Source: Streptomyces hawaiiensis (GTDB lineage Bacteria > Actinomycetota > Actinomycetes > Streptomycetales > Streptomycetaceae). From it: 64,000 bases of DNA. Position 1 is the stretch's first letter, and the number at the start of each line of letters is the position of its first letter. The position numbers and the translations under genes are program-made. The notes beneath the pieces were generated by a model that made no database searches, was not told the origin of the DNA, and was given only the letters and a program-made list of their open reading frames with translations. The DNA lies in NCBI RefSeq assembly GCF_004803895.1, contig NZ_CP021978.1, forward strand, positions 2,170,001 through 2,234,000, written 5' to 3'. This document shows positions 36,615 to 45,253 of the stretch, in pieces.

Positions 36615-37130
36615 GTGCGCCTGCCCCTCCTGGCCCTCCTCGCCCGCGGGCCCGCCCACGGCTACGAGCTCAAGCAGGACCTTGAGCAACTGCTGGGCTC
36701 CGCGTACCCTCAGCCGAACGTCGGCCAGATCTATGTGACCCTCGGCCGCCTCGAGAAGTCGGGACTGATCGAGGGCGAGGACGTGGCGCAGTCCAGCCGG
36801 CCCAACAAAAAGGTCTACCACCTCACCGACGCCGGGCGGGAGGCGCTGCGCGCCTGGTTCGAGGAGCCCGAGGACGAGCCGCGGGTGCGGGACGATTTCT
36901 TCATGAAACTGGCGCTCGCTCCGCAGACCGGTCTCGCCGAACAGATCACCCTGATCAACCAGCAGCGGCGCCAGTATCTGAACACCATGCGGCAGCTGTC
37001 GAAGCTGGCCGCCGCCGAAGACCGCGACAACCGCATCGCCCAGCTGCTGATCGAGGGCGCGATGCTGCACCTGCAGGCCGACCTCGACTGGCTGGAACGG
37101 TGCCAGGAAGAGCTGGAGGAGCTGGAGTGA
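36615..37130 (+). CDS. PadR family transcriptional regulator
   Basis: The 171-residue protein has the PadR winged helix at the N-terminus (LALLARGPAHGYELKQDLEQ, PQPNVGQIYVTLGRLEKSGL) and a C-terminal coiled-coil dimer domain. PadR proteins repress neighbouring transporter genes and respond to small aromatic or drug ligands. The GTG at 36615 follows AGGAGG by 10 nt. It is coupled (GTGA) to a MacB-type exporter and divergent from a binding-protein gene; a dyad lies between them. Confidence 0.93.
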   Translation: MRLPLLALLARGPAHGYELKQDLEQLLGSAYPQPNVGQIYVTLGRLEKSGLIEGEDVAQSSRPNKKVYHLTDAGREALRAWFEEPEDEPRVRDDFFMKLALAPQTGLAEQITLINQQRRQYLNTMRQLSKLAAAEDRDNRIAQLLIEGAMLHLQADLDWLERCQEELEELE

Positions 37131-37885
37131 GCGACGACCGTCCCGCTCCCGTGCTGCGCGCCGAGGGGCTGGTGAAGACGCACCACGGCGAGGGCGCCCC
37201 GGCGCATGCCGTGCGCGGGGTCGACCTGTGCGTACGGCAGGGCGAGTTCGTGGCGATCACCGGCCCGTCCGGCGCCGGCAAGTCGACGCTGCTGCATCTG
37301 CTCGGCGGGCTCCAGAGACCGGACGCCGGCCACATCTGGCTCGACGGCGAGTCCACCGACACCTACGGCGAGGCCCGCTGGGCGGTGGAGCGCAGAAAGC
37401 GGATCGGGATCGTCTTCCAGTTCTTCAACCTCGTCTCGAACCTGTCCGTCGCCGACAACGTGGAGCTGCCCGCGCTGCTCGCCGGGACCCCGCCGAAACA
37501 GGCACGCGCCGAGCGCGCGGCGCTGCTGGCCGAGCTGGGCCTGACGGGCAAGGAGCGCAGCATGCCGGGCGAGCTGTCCGGCGGCGAGCAGCAGCGCGTC
37601 GCCCTGGCCCGGGCCCTGGTCAACCACCCGCCGCTGCTGCTGGCCGACGAGCCCGCGGGCAGCCTCGACAGCAAGGGCACCCGCGAGGTGATGCGGCTGC
37701 TGTCCCGCTTCCACCAGCGCGGCCAGACGATCGTGCTGGTCACGCATGACGCCCGGCTGGCGAGCGCCGCGGACCGGGTCATCAGCTTCTTCGACGGCCG
37801 GATCGCCGACGACGCGGAACTCGACGGCGGCACCACTGCGCCGCGCCGCGCCGGCATATCCGGTGTGCTGGAGCTCAAGGACTGA
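37127..37885 (+). CDS. MacB/LolD-type ABC transporter ATP-binding protein
   Basis: The 252-residue ATPase has Walker A GPSGAGKST, signature LSGGEQQRVALARALVN, Walker B LLLADEPAGSLD and H-loop VTHDARLA. It belongs to the group that partners FtsX-like permeases and drives mechanotransmission-type export or lipoprotein handling. Its GTG overlaps the padR stop. The cognate permease begins 51 bp downstream. Confidence 0.94.
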   Translation: MSDDRPAPVLRAEGLVKTHHGEGAPAHAVRGVDLCVRQGEFVAITGPSGAGKSTLLHLLGGLQRPDAGHIWLDGESTDTYGEARWAVERRKRIGIVFQFFNLVSNLSVADNVELPALLAGTPPKQARAERAALLAELGLTGKERSMPGELSGGEQQRVALARALVNHPPLLLADEPAGSLDSKGTREVMRLLSRFHQRGQTIVLVTHDARLASAADRVISFFDGRIADDAELDGGTTAPRRAGISGVLELKD

Positions 37886-37936
37886 CATGAGGGTGTACGA
37901 CGGCTGCCCCGCGCCCGGGCCGAGAGGCTGAGGCCC

Positions 37937-40219
37937 GTGCGAGCCACCCTGCGCTGGGCGCACTCCGATCTGCGCACGCACCGCGGCGAGGCGCTGTTCC
38001 TCGTCCTCGCCACCGCGGGCATCGTCGCCTCCCTGCTGCTGGCCACGGCCCTGTTCGGCTACGCGACCAACCCCTGGCAGCGTGTCTTCACGCAGTCGCA
38101 CGGCGCGCATGTGTGGCTGCACACCGAAAGGTCGGCCGACACCGGGAAACTGGCCGGGCTGGACGGCGTCGCCTCCGTCACCGGTACCTACCCCACCGCC
38201 TCCACCACGGTCTCCTCCCGCGGCAGCCGCGCCTCCGTCGAACTGCGCGCCACTGTCGAGCGGCCCTCCACCGGCCGCCCGCCGGTCGTCTCCGGCCACT
38301 GGCTGGACCCCGCGACACCGAACGGCGTGGTCCTGGAGAGCCGCCTCGCCCGCGCCCTGCTGGCCGAGCCCGGCGACACCCTCACCGTGCCCGGCACCGC
38401 CCGCGAGCTGACCGTCGTGGGCCTCGCCGACAGCGCAGAGCCGCGCTACCGGCCCGGTGAGCAACCGGGCCTGGTATGGGCCCTGCCGTCGGCCGTGCCG
38501 GACCCGGGCGGCCAGGTGACAGGGCTGCGGCTGACGGACCCGGGCGACACCTCCTACGTCGTCCAGCGTGCCGTGACCGTGCTGGGAACCGGGGCGATCG
38601 ACGAGGTCTCCACCTGGCAGCAAGCCCGGGCCGAGGCCCAGGGCGACAACCGGCTGCTCGGTCAGGTGCTGGGCCTGTTCGGGCTGGGCGCGCTGGTCGC
38701 GGCCGGGCTCGCCGTGCACGGGGCGATCGCCACCCGCATCCGCGGACACCTGCGCGACCTCTCCGTCCTGAAGGCCATCGGCTTCACCCCCGGCCAGGTG
38801 GTCCGGATCTTCCTGCTCCAGCACCTCGCCTACGCACTGCTGGGCGCCCTGGCCGCCGCCGGTCTCGCCGAGGCCCTGGGCAGCCGGATCCCGGGGCGGC
38901 TCGGGGACGCGGTCGGGGTGTGGCAGGGGCTGCCCGGGCACACCGTGGCACTGCTCGTGGTCCCGGTGGGCGCGGTGCTGTTCATCGGCGCCACCACCGG
39001 GCTGGCCGCCTGGCGGGCCGGACGCGTGCCGCCGGTGCCGGTGCCGAGACCCGCCGCGACCTCGGGCGGACGGCTGTCCGGCCTGGCGCGCCGGGCCCTC
39101 GGCGTACGGATCGCGCCCGCGCTGGTGCTGGGCTGGCACAAGGCGTTCACCCGCCGCCCCCGCTCCCTGGCCACCGTCGCCCGCCTCACCCTGCCGCTGC
39201 TGCTGATCGTCGTCGCGATGAGCGCCTGGAGCACCATCGACCGCTTCCACAGCGAGCCCGAGCAGGTCGGCCTGCCCACGTCGCTCAGCGTCCGTGCCGA
39301 CGCCGGACGGAGCGAGGAGCAGATCCGCACGCTGCTGGAACGCGACCCGGAGGTGGCCGCCGCCTACCCGGGCGTCGAGACGGCCGCCCTGGGTCCGAGC
39401 CAGACGGCGACCATCGCGCTGCGCGGTCTCGGCACCCACCGGGACCCCTACCCCCACACCCTCGCCGAGGGCCGGCCCGCCCGCGGTGCCGACGAGGCCG
39501 TGGCCGGGCAGGGGCTGCTCGATCTGCTCGACGCGCGGGTCGGCGACTGGGTCCGGATGACCGTCGGCGACCAGCCGCTGATCCTGCACATCGTGGGCCG
39601 CAGCATCGAGCCGGAGAACGCCGGCCGGGTCATCTCCACGTCCCTCGACACCCTCCGCGCGAACGACCCGGGGCTGCGCCCGACCCTCTACGAGCTGCGC
39701 CTGGACCCCGGCGCCGACCCGCGGGAGGTCGCCGACCGGATCGCCACGGCCGGGCGCGGTCACCTGGACGTGCACACGGTGGCCAACCCGGCGGACGGGC
39801 TGTCCCCGCTGCGCGCGGTCGTGGCCGGGCTGATCGCCGTGCTCGCCCTCATCGGGCTCATCGAGCTGCTGACCGCGATCGGCGGCACCGTCCGCGAGAG
39901 CGAACGGGACCTGCTGGCCCTGAAGGCCATCGGCCTGTCCCCCCGGCAGATCACTGCGATCACCGTCACGGCCACCGGCCTCACGGCGCTGGCGGCCGTC
40001 CTCGCCGCCGCTGCCCTGGGGCTGCCGCTCGCCCACTGGCTGATCGACGCCCAGGGTCGGTCCAGCGGCGTCGGCGCGGGCATCGCCCAGGGCCCCTCCG
40101 CCATCCTGATGGTGCCGCTCGGGGCGGCAGCCGTCCTCTGCGCCGCCGCGCTGGCGGCCGTCCCCGCGGCCCGGTCCGCCCGACGGCGCCTCGCGGACAC
40201 GCTGAGCGCGGTGGCCTGA
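37937..40219 (+). CDS. FtsX-like ABC permease (two FtsX domains)
   Basis: The 760-residue permease has an N-terminal membrane helix, a large extracytoplasmic domain, then two FtsX blocks. The first runs near residues 240-360 with HLRDLSVLKAIGFTPGQVV; the second lies near the C-terminus with ERDLLALKAIGLSPRQITA. The duplicated architecture is typical of actinobacterial antimicrobial-peptide or lipid exporters. The GTG at 37937 has only a weak site (GAGG) upstream. It is regulated with padR and the ATPase; the substrate is unknown. Confidence 0.93.
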   Translation: MRATLRWAHSDLRTHRGEALFLVLATAGIVASLLLATALFGYATNPWQRVFTQSHGAHVWLHTERSADTGKLAGLDGVASVTGTYPTASTTVSSRGSRASVELRATVERPSTGRPPVVSGHWLDPATPNGVVLESRLARALLAEPGDTLTVPGTARELTVVGLADSAEPRYRPGEQPGLVWALPSAVPDPGGQVTGLRLTDPGDTSYVVQRAVTVLGTGAIDEVSTWQQARAEAQGDNRLLGQVLGLFGLGALVAAGLAVHGAIATRIRGHLRDLSVLKAIGFTPGQVVRIFLLQHLAYALLGALAAAGLAEALGSRIPGRLGDAVGVWQGLPGHTVALLVVPVGAVLFIGATTGLAAWRAGRVPPVPVPRPAATSGGRLSGLARRALGVRIAPALVLGWHKAFTRRPRSLATVARLTLPLLLIVVAMSAWSTIDRFHSEPEQVGLPTSLSVRADAGRSEEQIRTLLERDPEVAAAYPGVETAALGPSQTATIALRGLGTHRDPYPHTLAEGRPARGADEAVAGQGLLDLLDARVGDWVRMTVGDQPLILHIVGRSIEPENAGRVISTSLDTLRANDPGLRPTLYELRLDPGADPREVADRIATAGRGHLDVHTVANPADGLSPLRAVVAGLIAVLALIGLIELLTAIGGTVRESERDLLALKAIGLSPRQITAITVTATGLTALAAVLAAAALGLPLAHWLIDAQGRSSGVGAGIAQGPSAILMVPLGAAAVLCAAALAAVPAARSARRRLADTLSAVA

Positions 40220-40231
40220 CCTCGACGCCGA

Positions 40232-41158
40232 TCAACCGCCGTTGGGGACCTGCGGGTGGTACGGCGGCTGCGGGTGCGGGGCATACGGGTGCTGCGGGTG
40301 CGGGGCGTACGGGTGCTGCCCGCCCGGCGCGTAGGGATGGCCGTACGGGTTCCCCTGCGGTGGCAGGTACGGCGCCCCCGCCGGAGGCATCGGCGGAACC
40401 GGCCCGGGTGCCGGTGCCTGCGTCGCCGGATGGGCCTTCAGCCGGATCCCGTACCGCCGCTTCAGCCGCCCCATCTCCAGCAGCGCGAGGGCGGTGACCG
40501 TCAGCGGCGCTCCCAGGATGAAGACGATCCCCAGGGTGAGGCTGAGCCCGTGCAGATCACCGGTGACGAGGTCCGGAACGGCCATCAGCCAGCTGGTCAC
40601 CACGGCGAGCAGCGGCGGCAGACCGCGGTGCACGGCGGCCGTGCCGAAGAAGTTGCCGGAGACCCGCACCGCTCCGTAGGCCGTGAAGATGAGCATCCAC
40701 ATCATCGTCAGGCCGACCGCCAGGATCATCACCACGCTGCCGGCCGCGTTCGTCGTCCGCACCAGCACCAGCAGCGCAGCGACACAGCCGACGAACAGCA
40801 GGAGCAGCTTGAGGGAGTTGAGGAGCGGCACCCGCAACTGCCGTACGGTGCCGCCGCGCCGCCAGACCCAGAGCATCGCCCCGACCGTCAGCGGGGTGAG
40901 GAAGAGCAGGACGACGGAGGCCGTCATCGCGTTCTCCAGCAGCTCTGTGAAGTCGAAGCCGCCCTCGATGAAGGTGTAGACCCCGAGGGACGCGACCGCC
41001 CCGGCCACGACGCGGAACCTCTTCAGCCGCTCCACCGACGGATCGAGCGGCTGCGGAATCCACGCGGGGTGGAACACCGCCCGCGCCACGTCCTGGGGTT
41101 TGAGCAGCGACCGGGCCGTCAGTGCGCCGCCGGTCCAACTTCCGCGTGTGCGTGCCAC
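40232..41158 (-). CDS. Multi-pass membrane protein with Pro/His/Tyr repeat tail
   Basis: The 308-residue protein has about five to six membrane segments between residues 45 and 225, roughly Yip1-like in pattern, although I cannot assign the family firmly. The last 65 residues are cytosolic or surface-exposed low complexity. They include tandem HPYAPHPQ units encoded by a 24-bp DNA repeat. The GTG at 41158 has GGGGGAG upstream. It ends 12 bp from the convergent FtsX-type gene with no hairpin between them. Function unknown. Confidence 0.75.
   Translation of the reverse strand: MARTRGSWTGGALTARSLLKPQDVARAVFHPAWIPQPLDPSVERLKRFRVVAGAVASLGVYTFIEGGFDFTELLENAMTASVVLLFLTPLTVGAMLWVWRRGGTVRQLRVPLLNSLKLLLLFVGCVAALLVLVRTTNAAGSVVMILAVGLTMMWMLIFTAYGAVRVSGNFFGTAAVHRGLPPLLAVVTSWLMAVPDLVTGDLHGLSLTLGIVFILGAPLTVTALALLEMGRLKRRYGIRLKAHPATQAPAPGPVPPMPPAGAPYLPPQGNPYGHPYAPGGQHPYAPHPQHPYAPHPQPPYHPQVPNGG
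40267..40314. repeat. 24-bp tandem repeat encoding HPYAPHPQ
   Basis: Two 24-bp units at 40267-40290 and 40291-40314 differ at one base. They lie inside the membrane-protein gene, and a third partial unit is seen at the protein level. Copy number may vary by slippage. Confidence 0.8.
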
Positions 41159-41263
41159 TTCGCGCTCCCCCGAGCACTCGCCGTGATGATCGACCGGGAG
41201 TCTACGGGAAGCGGACGGTGCGCTGCCGCCCGCCTTCCCGCCCGGCTTCCCGTCCGGCGCTCG

Positions 41264-42916
41264 TCACTGCCGGCCGCGCAGCTCCCGGTACGTGGCGACC
41301 AGCGCCTTGGTGGAGGCGTCCAGGCCCTCGACCTCGGCGCCCTCGGTCAGCGCGGGCTCGACGCGCTTGGCGAGGACCTTGCCGAGTTCGACGCCCCACT
41401 GGTCGAAGGAGTCGATGTTCCACACCGCACCCTGCACGAACACCTTGTGCTCGTAGAGGGCGACCAGCTGACCGAGGACGGACGGTGTCAGCTCGGGCGC
41501 GAGGATCGTGGTCGTCGGGTGGTCGCCCTGGAACGTCTTGTGCGGCACCAGTTCCTCCGGAACGCCCTCGGCCCGCACCTCCTCGGGTGTCTTGCCGAAG
41601 GCGAGCGCCTGCGTCTGGGCGAAGAAGTTGGCCATCAACAGGTCGTGCTGCGCCTTCAGCTGCTCGCTCAGCTCGCCGACCGGCCTCGCGAAGCCGATGA
41701 AGTCCGCCGGGATGAGCTTCGTGCCCTGGTGGATGAGCTGGTAGTAGGCGTGCTGCCCGTTGGTGCCCGGCGTGCCCCACACGACGGGCCCGGTCTGCCA
41801 CTCCACGCCGTGCCCGTCACGGTCCACCGACTTGCCGTTGGACTCCATGTCGAGCTGCTGGAGGTAGGCGGTGAACTTCGACAGGTAGTGGCTGTAGGGC
41901 AGCACCGCGTGCGACTGGGCGTCGTGGAAGTTGCCGTACCAGATGCCCAGCAGGCCCATGAGCAGCGGCACGTTGGACTCGGCCGGCGCGGTCCGGAAGT
42001 GATCGTCGACGATGCGGAACCCGTCGAGCATCTCGCGGAAGCGGTCCGGGCCGATGGCGATCATCAGGGCCAGGCCGATCGCGGAGTCGTAGGAGTAGCG
42101 GCCGCCGACCCAGTCCCAGAACTCGAACATGTTGGCCGTGTCGATGCCGAACGCGGCGACCTTCTCGGCGTTGGTCGAGAGCGCGACGAAGTGCTTGGCG
42201 ACGGCGGACTCGTCACCGAGCGCGGCCAGCAGCCAGGAGCGCGCGGACGTGGCGTTGGTGACCGTCTCGATGGTGGTGAAGGTCTTGGAGGCGATGACGA
42301 ACAGCGTCTCCGCCGGGTCCAGGTCCCGGATCGCCTCGTGCAGGTCGGCGCCGTCCACGTTCGACACGAAACGCACCGTCAGCGAGCGGTCGGTGAAGGC
42401 GCGCAGCACCTCGTACGCCATCGCGGGGCCGAGGTCGGAGCCGCCGATGCCGACGTTGACGATGTTCCGGATCCGCTTGCCGGTGTGGCCCGCCCACGCG
42501 CCCGAACGCACACGGTCCGCGAAGTCCGCCATCCTGTCGAGCACGGCGTGCACGTCCGGCACCACGTTCTCGCCGTCGACCTCGATCACCGCGTCCCGCG
42601 AGGCGCGCAGCGCGCTGTGCAGCACGGCCCGGTTCTCGGTGGTGTTGATCTTCTCGCCGCGGAACATGGCGTCCCGGAGCCCGAAGACGTCGGTGGCGGC
42701 GGCCAGTTCGCGCAGCAGCCGCAGGGTGTCGTCGGTGACGAGGTGCTTGGAGTAGTCGACGTACAGATCGCCGACCCGGAGGGTGTACGCGGTGCCGCGG
42801 CCGGAGTCGGCGGCGAACAGCTCGCGCAGCCGGACTTCGCCCAGCTCCTCGCGGTGCTTGGCCAGTGCCGTCCACTCGGGCCTCTGGTTGAGCCTGGTAC
42901 GGCCGTCTGCGTTCAT
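41264..42916 (-). CDS. pgi: Glucose-6-phosphate isomerase
   Basis: The 550-residue enzyme has the signatures [24 protein letters not shown] and [15 protein letters not shown], with active-site Glu and His in place. It interconverts glucose-6-P and fructose-6-P, linking glycolysis with the pentose-phosphate operon about 11 kb away. The ATG at 42916 gives the usual N-terminus; AAGG about 14 nt upstream is a weak site. It lies 69 bp after the MFS gene in the same direction. Confidence 0.97.
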   Translation of the reverse strand: MNADGRTRLNQRPEWTALAKHREELGEVRLRELFAADSGRGTAYTLRVGDLYVDYSKHLVTDDTLRLLRELAAATDVFGLRDAMFRGEKINTTENRAVLHSALRASRDAVIEVDGENVVPDVHAVLDRMADFADRVRSGAWAGHTGKRIRNIVNVGIGGSDLGPAMAYEVLRAFTDRSLTVRFVSNVDGADLHEAIRDLDPAETLFVIASKTFTTIETVTNATSARSWLLAALGDESAVAKHFVALSTNAEKVAAFGIDTANMFEFWDWVGGRYSYDSAIGLALMIAIGPDRFREMLDGFRIVDDHFRTAPAESNVPLLMGLLGIWYGNFHDAQSHAVLPYSHYLSKFTAYLQQLDMESNGKSVDRDGHGVEWQTGPVVWGTPGTNGQHAYYQLIHQGTKLIPADFIGFARPVGELSEQLKAQHDLLMANFFAQTQALAFGKTPEEVRAEGVPEELVPHKTFQGDHPTTTILAPELTPSVLGQLVALYEHKVFVQGAVWNIDSFDQWGVELGKVLAKRVEPALTEGAEVEGLDASTKALVATYRELRGRQ

Positions 42917-42985
42917 CTGGGACTTCGACCTTCTTTCCTGTCCTGCCTGCGTACCTTGCCCCGCTGCCGGTCCCAACCTAGTTGA

Positions 42986-44254
42986 TCAGCGCGGGACGTC
43001 GGCTGTCGTGGCGCCGTCCTGCGGCCCGACCACAGATACGTTCACCGTGAGCACGGGTATCAGCGCGATGACGGCGAGGACGAAGAAGGCGGCCGTGAGC
43101 AGGGGTGGGGTGTTCGGCCCCCAGGCGGCGGCGACGGCGCCGCCCAGCAGGGCGCCGAGGGGCACTCCGGCGAAGGCCAGGGTCCGGAAGGCCGAACTGA
43201 CCCGGCCCAGGAGTCCGGCGGGGCTGCGCTCCTGCATGAGGGTCGTGGTGTTGACGTTCCACACCATGCCCATGAGTCCGAAGACGGCCAGCGCGCCCAC
43301 CAGCACGGCCAGGCTGCGTACGGTGCCCATGACGACCAGGAGCGCGGTCTGCACCGAACCGGCGAGCAGCACCGACCGGAGCCGGCCGAGGCGTGCCACC
43401 AGCCGGCCGTTCACCACTCCCCCGGCCAGGCTGCCCAGGGTGAAGGCGGTGCCCGCCGCCGCGTATCCCGCGGGGCCCGCACCGAGCCAGTCGGTGACGA
43501 GGACGACCAGCATGGCGAGCTGGGTGCCCATGCCGATGTTGCACAGGGCCGTGGCGGCACACAGGGCGCGCAGGGCGCGGTCGCGCCACAGGGTGCGCAG
43601 TCCCTCCGCGATCTCCCGGCGCAATGTGCTGCCCGCCGGTCTCGGCTTCCGGTCGGGCCCGGCGGCCGGCAGGGAGGCGATCAGTACGGCGGCCACGAGG
43701 AAGGTCACGGCGTCGGCCGCGAACGGCACGGCCGTCCCGGTTGCCAGCAGCAGCGGCACAACGGGGCCGCCGAGCAGGCCGCCGGCGATGCGCTGGCCGG
43801 TCATCAGCCGGGCGTTGGCGCTGCCGAGCGCGTCCCGCTCGACGAGGGCGGGCAGCAGTGCCGTGGCAGCGTTGTCGAAGAGGGTCTGGAGGGTGGTGAG
43901 GGCGACGGCGAGCACGATGAGCAGGCCGATCGAGGCGTGTCCGAGCGCGACGGCCACCGCGAAGGCGGCGACCAGCAGCGCACGTGATACGTCCACCATC
44001 CACATGGCCCGCCGCTGGTCCACGCGGTCGGCGACGGCCCCGCCGAGCAGGCCGAAGACGATCCAGGGCAGATAGCCGCAGGCGGTGACGGAGGCGATGA
44101 GCAGCGGATCGTCGGTCAGGGTGACGGCCAGCAGGGGAAGCGCGGCAGTCCGCAGTGCGTCGCCGAAGCTGGACAGCACGGCGGCGCTCCACAGCCGCCC
44201 GAAGCCCCCGCGCCACGAGGGCGCGCGCATGCTCAGCGCCTCGACCGTCGCCAC
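42986..44254 (-). CDS. MFS transporter (EntS/MFS_3-like exporter)
   Basis: The 422-residue protein has about twelve membrane segments. The loop 2-3 motif GGAVADRVDQRRAMWMVDVSRA and the repeated NVNTTTLMQERSPAGLLGRVSSAFRTL are typical of the MFS_3/EntS group, which exports siderophores, macrolides or other small molecules. The GTG at 44254 has GGGGAG close upstream; an ATG at 44230 (MRAPSWRGG) is an alternative. No regulator is adjacent. Confidence 0.9.
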   Translation of the reverse strand: MATVEALSMRAPSWRGGFGRLWSAAVLSSFGDALRTAALPLLAVTLTDDPLLIASVTACGYLPWIVFGLLGGAVADRVDQRRAMWMVDVSRALLVAAFAVAVALGHASIGLLIVLAVALTTLQTLFDNAATALLPALVERDALGSANARLMTGQRIAGGLLGGPVVPLLLATGTAVPFAADAVTFLVAAVLIASLPAAGPDRKPRPAGSTLRREIAEGLRTLWRDRALRALCAATALCNIGMGTQLAMLVVLVTDWLGAGPAGYAAAGTAFTLGSLAGGVVNGRLVARLGRLRSVLLAGSVQTALLVVMGTVRSLAVLVGALAVFGLMGMVWNVNTTTLMQERSPAGLLGRVSSAFRTLAFAGVPLGALLGGAVAAAWGPNTPPLLTAAFFVLAVIALIPVLTVNVSVVGPQDGATTADVPR

Positions 44255-44342
44255 CGCTCCCCCTCATGGTTCGTCCGATGCACAAACCGTAGAGGGCACC
44301 ACTGACAACCGGTCGGCGCCGAAGGCGGGAAAGCAGCTCCGT

Positions 44343-44364
44343 CCGGGCACCTGCTGGTGCCCGG
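44343..44364 (-). terminator. rbpA terminator hairpin
   Basis: Perfect 9-bp arms with a TGCT loop lie 14 bp beyond the rbpA stop. Confidence 0.7.
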
Positions 44365-44377
44365 CCGGTCTCGACTT

Positions 44378-44713
44378 CTAGATCTCGCCCCGCAGTTTGG
44401 CGAGCGCCTCGGCGAGGATCGCCTCGCCGTCCGCGTCGCTGCGCCGCTCCCGTACATACGCCAGGTGCGTCTTGTAGGGCTCGGTGCGCGGCGGGTCCGG
44501 GGGGTTGTCCCGGTCCTGGCCGGCCGGGAATCCGCAGCGGGGACAGTCCCAGGTATCGGGCACCTGCGCGTCGCTGGCGAAGCTCGGCTGGGTCTCGTGT
44601 CCGTTGGAGCACCAGAAGGAGATGCGCAGCCGCGGCGCGGACTCGCCGCGCTCGGCCTCGCCCATCGGCCCCGCCCCGACCCGGCTTCCCCGGATCGCGT
44701 TGCCACTTGCCAC
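44378..44713 (-). CDS. rbpA: RNA polymerase-binding protein RbpA
   Basis: The 111-residue actinobacterial factor binds RNA polymerase and group 1/2 sigma factors and stabilises the open complex. It retains zinc ligands Cys35, His39, Cys57 and Cys60 (CSNGH and CPRCG). The C-terminal sigma-interaction helix includes YKTHLAYVRERRSDADGEAI. The GTG at 44713 has GGAG about 9 nt upstream. Its 5' leader holds a hairpin (44741-44767), and a promoter lies about 70 bp upstream. Confidence 0.97.
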   Translation of the reverse strand: MASGNAIRGSRVGAGPMGEAERGESAPRLRISFWCSNGHETQPSFASDAQVPDTWDCPRCGFPAGQDRDNPPDPPRTEPYKTHLAYVRERRSDADGEAILAEALAKLRGEI

Positions 44714-44740
44714 GGTTGTAACTCCCTGCGTGATGGTGCC

Positions 44741-44767
44741 GCGAAGCGAGTCGGCGTTCCGCTTCGC
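44741..44767 (-). other. Hairpin in the rbpA leader
   Basis: Arms GCGAAGCG/CGCTTCGC with an 11-nt loop lie 28 bp upstream of the rbpA start codon, within the predicted 5' UTR. Confidence 0.45.
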
Positions 44768-44779
44768 TGCGAGCGCCTC

Positions 44780-44808
44780 AGTCTACGTAAGGCCCAACGC
44801 GCGTCCAG
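44780..44808 (-). promoter_or_regulatory. Predicted rbpA promoter
   Basis: On the minus strand CTGGAC (44808-44803) and TAGACT (44785-44780) are separated by 17 bp. I searched for a SigR-type GGAAT-N18-GTT promoter and did not find a clean match. Confidence 0.5.
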
Positions 44809-44842
44809 TGATTGGAGTTACAACCCTCACACCTAGACGCAA

Positions 44843-44887
44843 GCCCCATGATAGGCGGCGCTCAGCTGCGCGTACCGAACATGGGGC
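44843..44887 (-). terminator. Possible secG terminator
   Basis: An 8-bp stem (GCCCCATG/CATGGGGC) closes a 29-nt loop that itself contains a short GC stem. It begins 35 bp after the secG stop. Confidence 0.35.
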
Positions 44888-44921
44888 CTTACGTACGAGT
44901 TCCGTGCGGATTGCGGCTCGG

Positions 44922-45158
44922 TCAGTTGTTCACCTTCATCAGGATGCCGAGCACGATGATGCACGCGAACCATCCCAGACCGATCACGACGGTGATCCGG
45001 TCGAGGTTGCGCTCGGCGACCGAGGAGCCGCCGACGGAGGACTGCATGCCGCCACCGAACATGTCGGAGAGACCGCCGCCCTTCCCCTTGTGCATCAGCA
45101 CCAGCAGCATCAGCAGCAGGCTGAAGACGATCAGGGCGATGGAGAACCCCAGAACCAC
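44922..45158 (-). CDS. secG: Preprotein translocase subunit SecG
   Basis: The 78-residue protein has two membrane helices separated by the SecG loop MHKGKGGGLSDMFGGGMQSS. It assists SecYE/SecA protein export. The GTG at 45158 gives the conserved start VLGFSIALIVFSLLLMLL; the frame runs further upstream through an implausible N-terminus. A GAGGAAG lies about 12 nt upstream. It follows tpiA, separated by a hairpin that may set its level. Confidence 0.94.
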   Translation of the reverse strand: MVLGFSIALIVFSLLLMLLVLMHKGKGGGLSDMFGGGMQSSVGGSSVAERNLDRITVVIGLGWFACIIVLGILMKVNN

Positions 45159-45193
45159 GGCTGGACCAACTTCCTCGGATGCGGATGGACGAC

Positions 45194-45222
45194 GCGGGGC
45201 CCAGCACAGAGCTGGACCCCGC
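45194..45222 (-). terminator. Hairpin between tpiA and secG
   Basis: Twelve-bp arms with one mismatch (GCGGGGCCCAGC / GCTGGACCCCGC) and a 5-nt loop lie 31 bp after the tpiA stop. It is a terminator or partial attenuator. Confidence 0.55.
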
Positions 45223-45253
45223 AAGGGTACGACGGATCGCCGCTACGGCCTAC

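Noticed and set aside
37887..37931. Fifteen-codon open frame between the ATPase and FtsX-type genes
   Set aside because: It is too short, has no domain, and is more likely just leader sequence for the permease gene.
36815..40036. Very long open frame (over 1,000 codons) on the minus strand
   Set aside because: It is antisense to the PadR, ATPase and FtsX-type genes, has Gln/Gly/Arg-rich composition without domains, and arises from high GC bias.
41205..41240. Loose hairpin after pgi (CGGGAAG...CTTCCCG)
   Set aside because: Only 7-bp outer arms with a long loop, and an overlapping second CTTCCCG makes the pairing ambiguous; not enough to call a terminator.
44843..44887. Possible structured small RNA between secG and rbpA
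   Set aside because: Only one 8-bp closing stem is convincing; listed instead as a low-confidence terminator.
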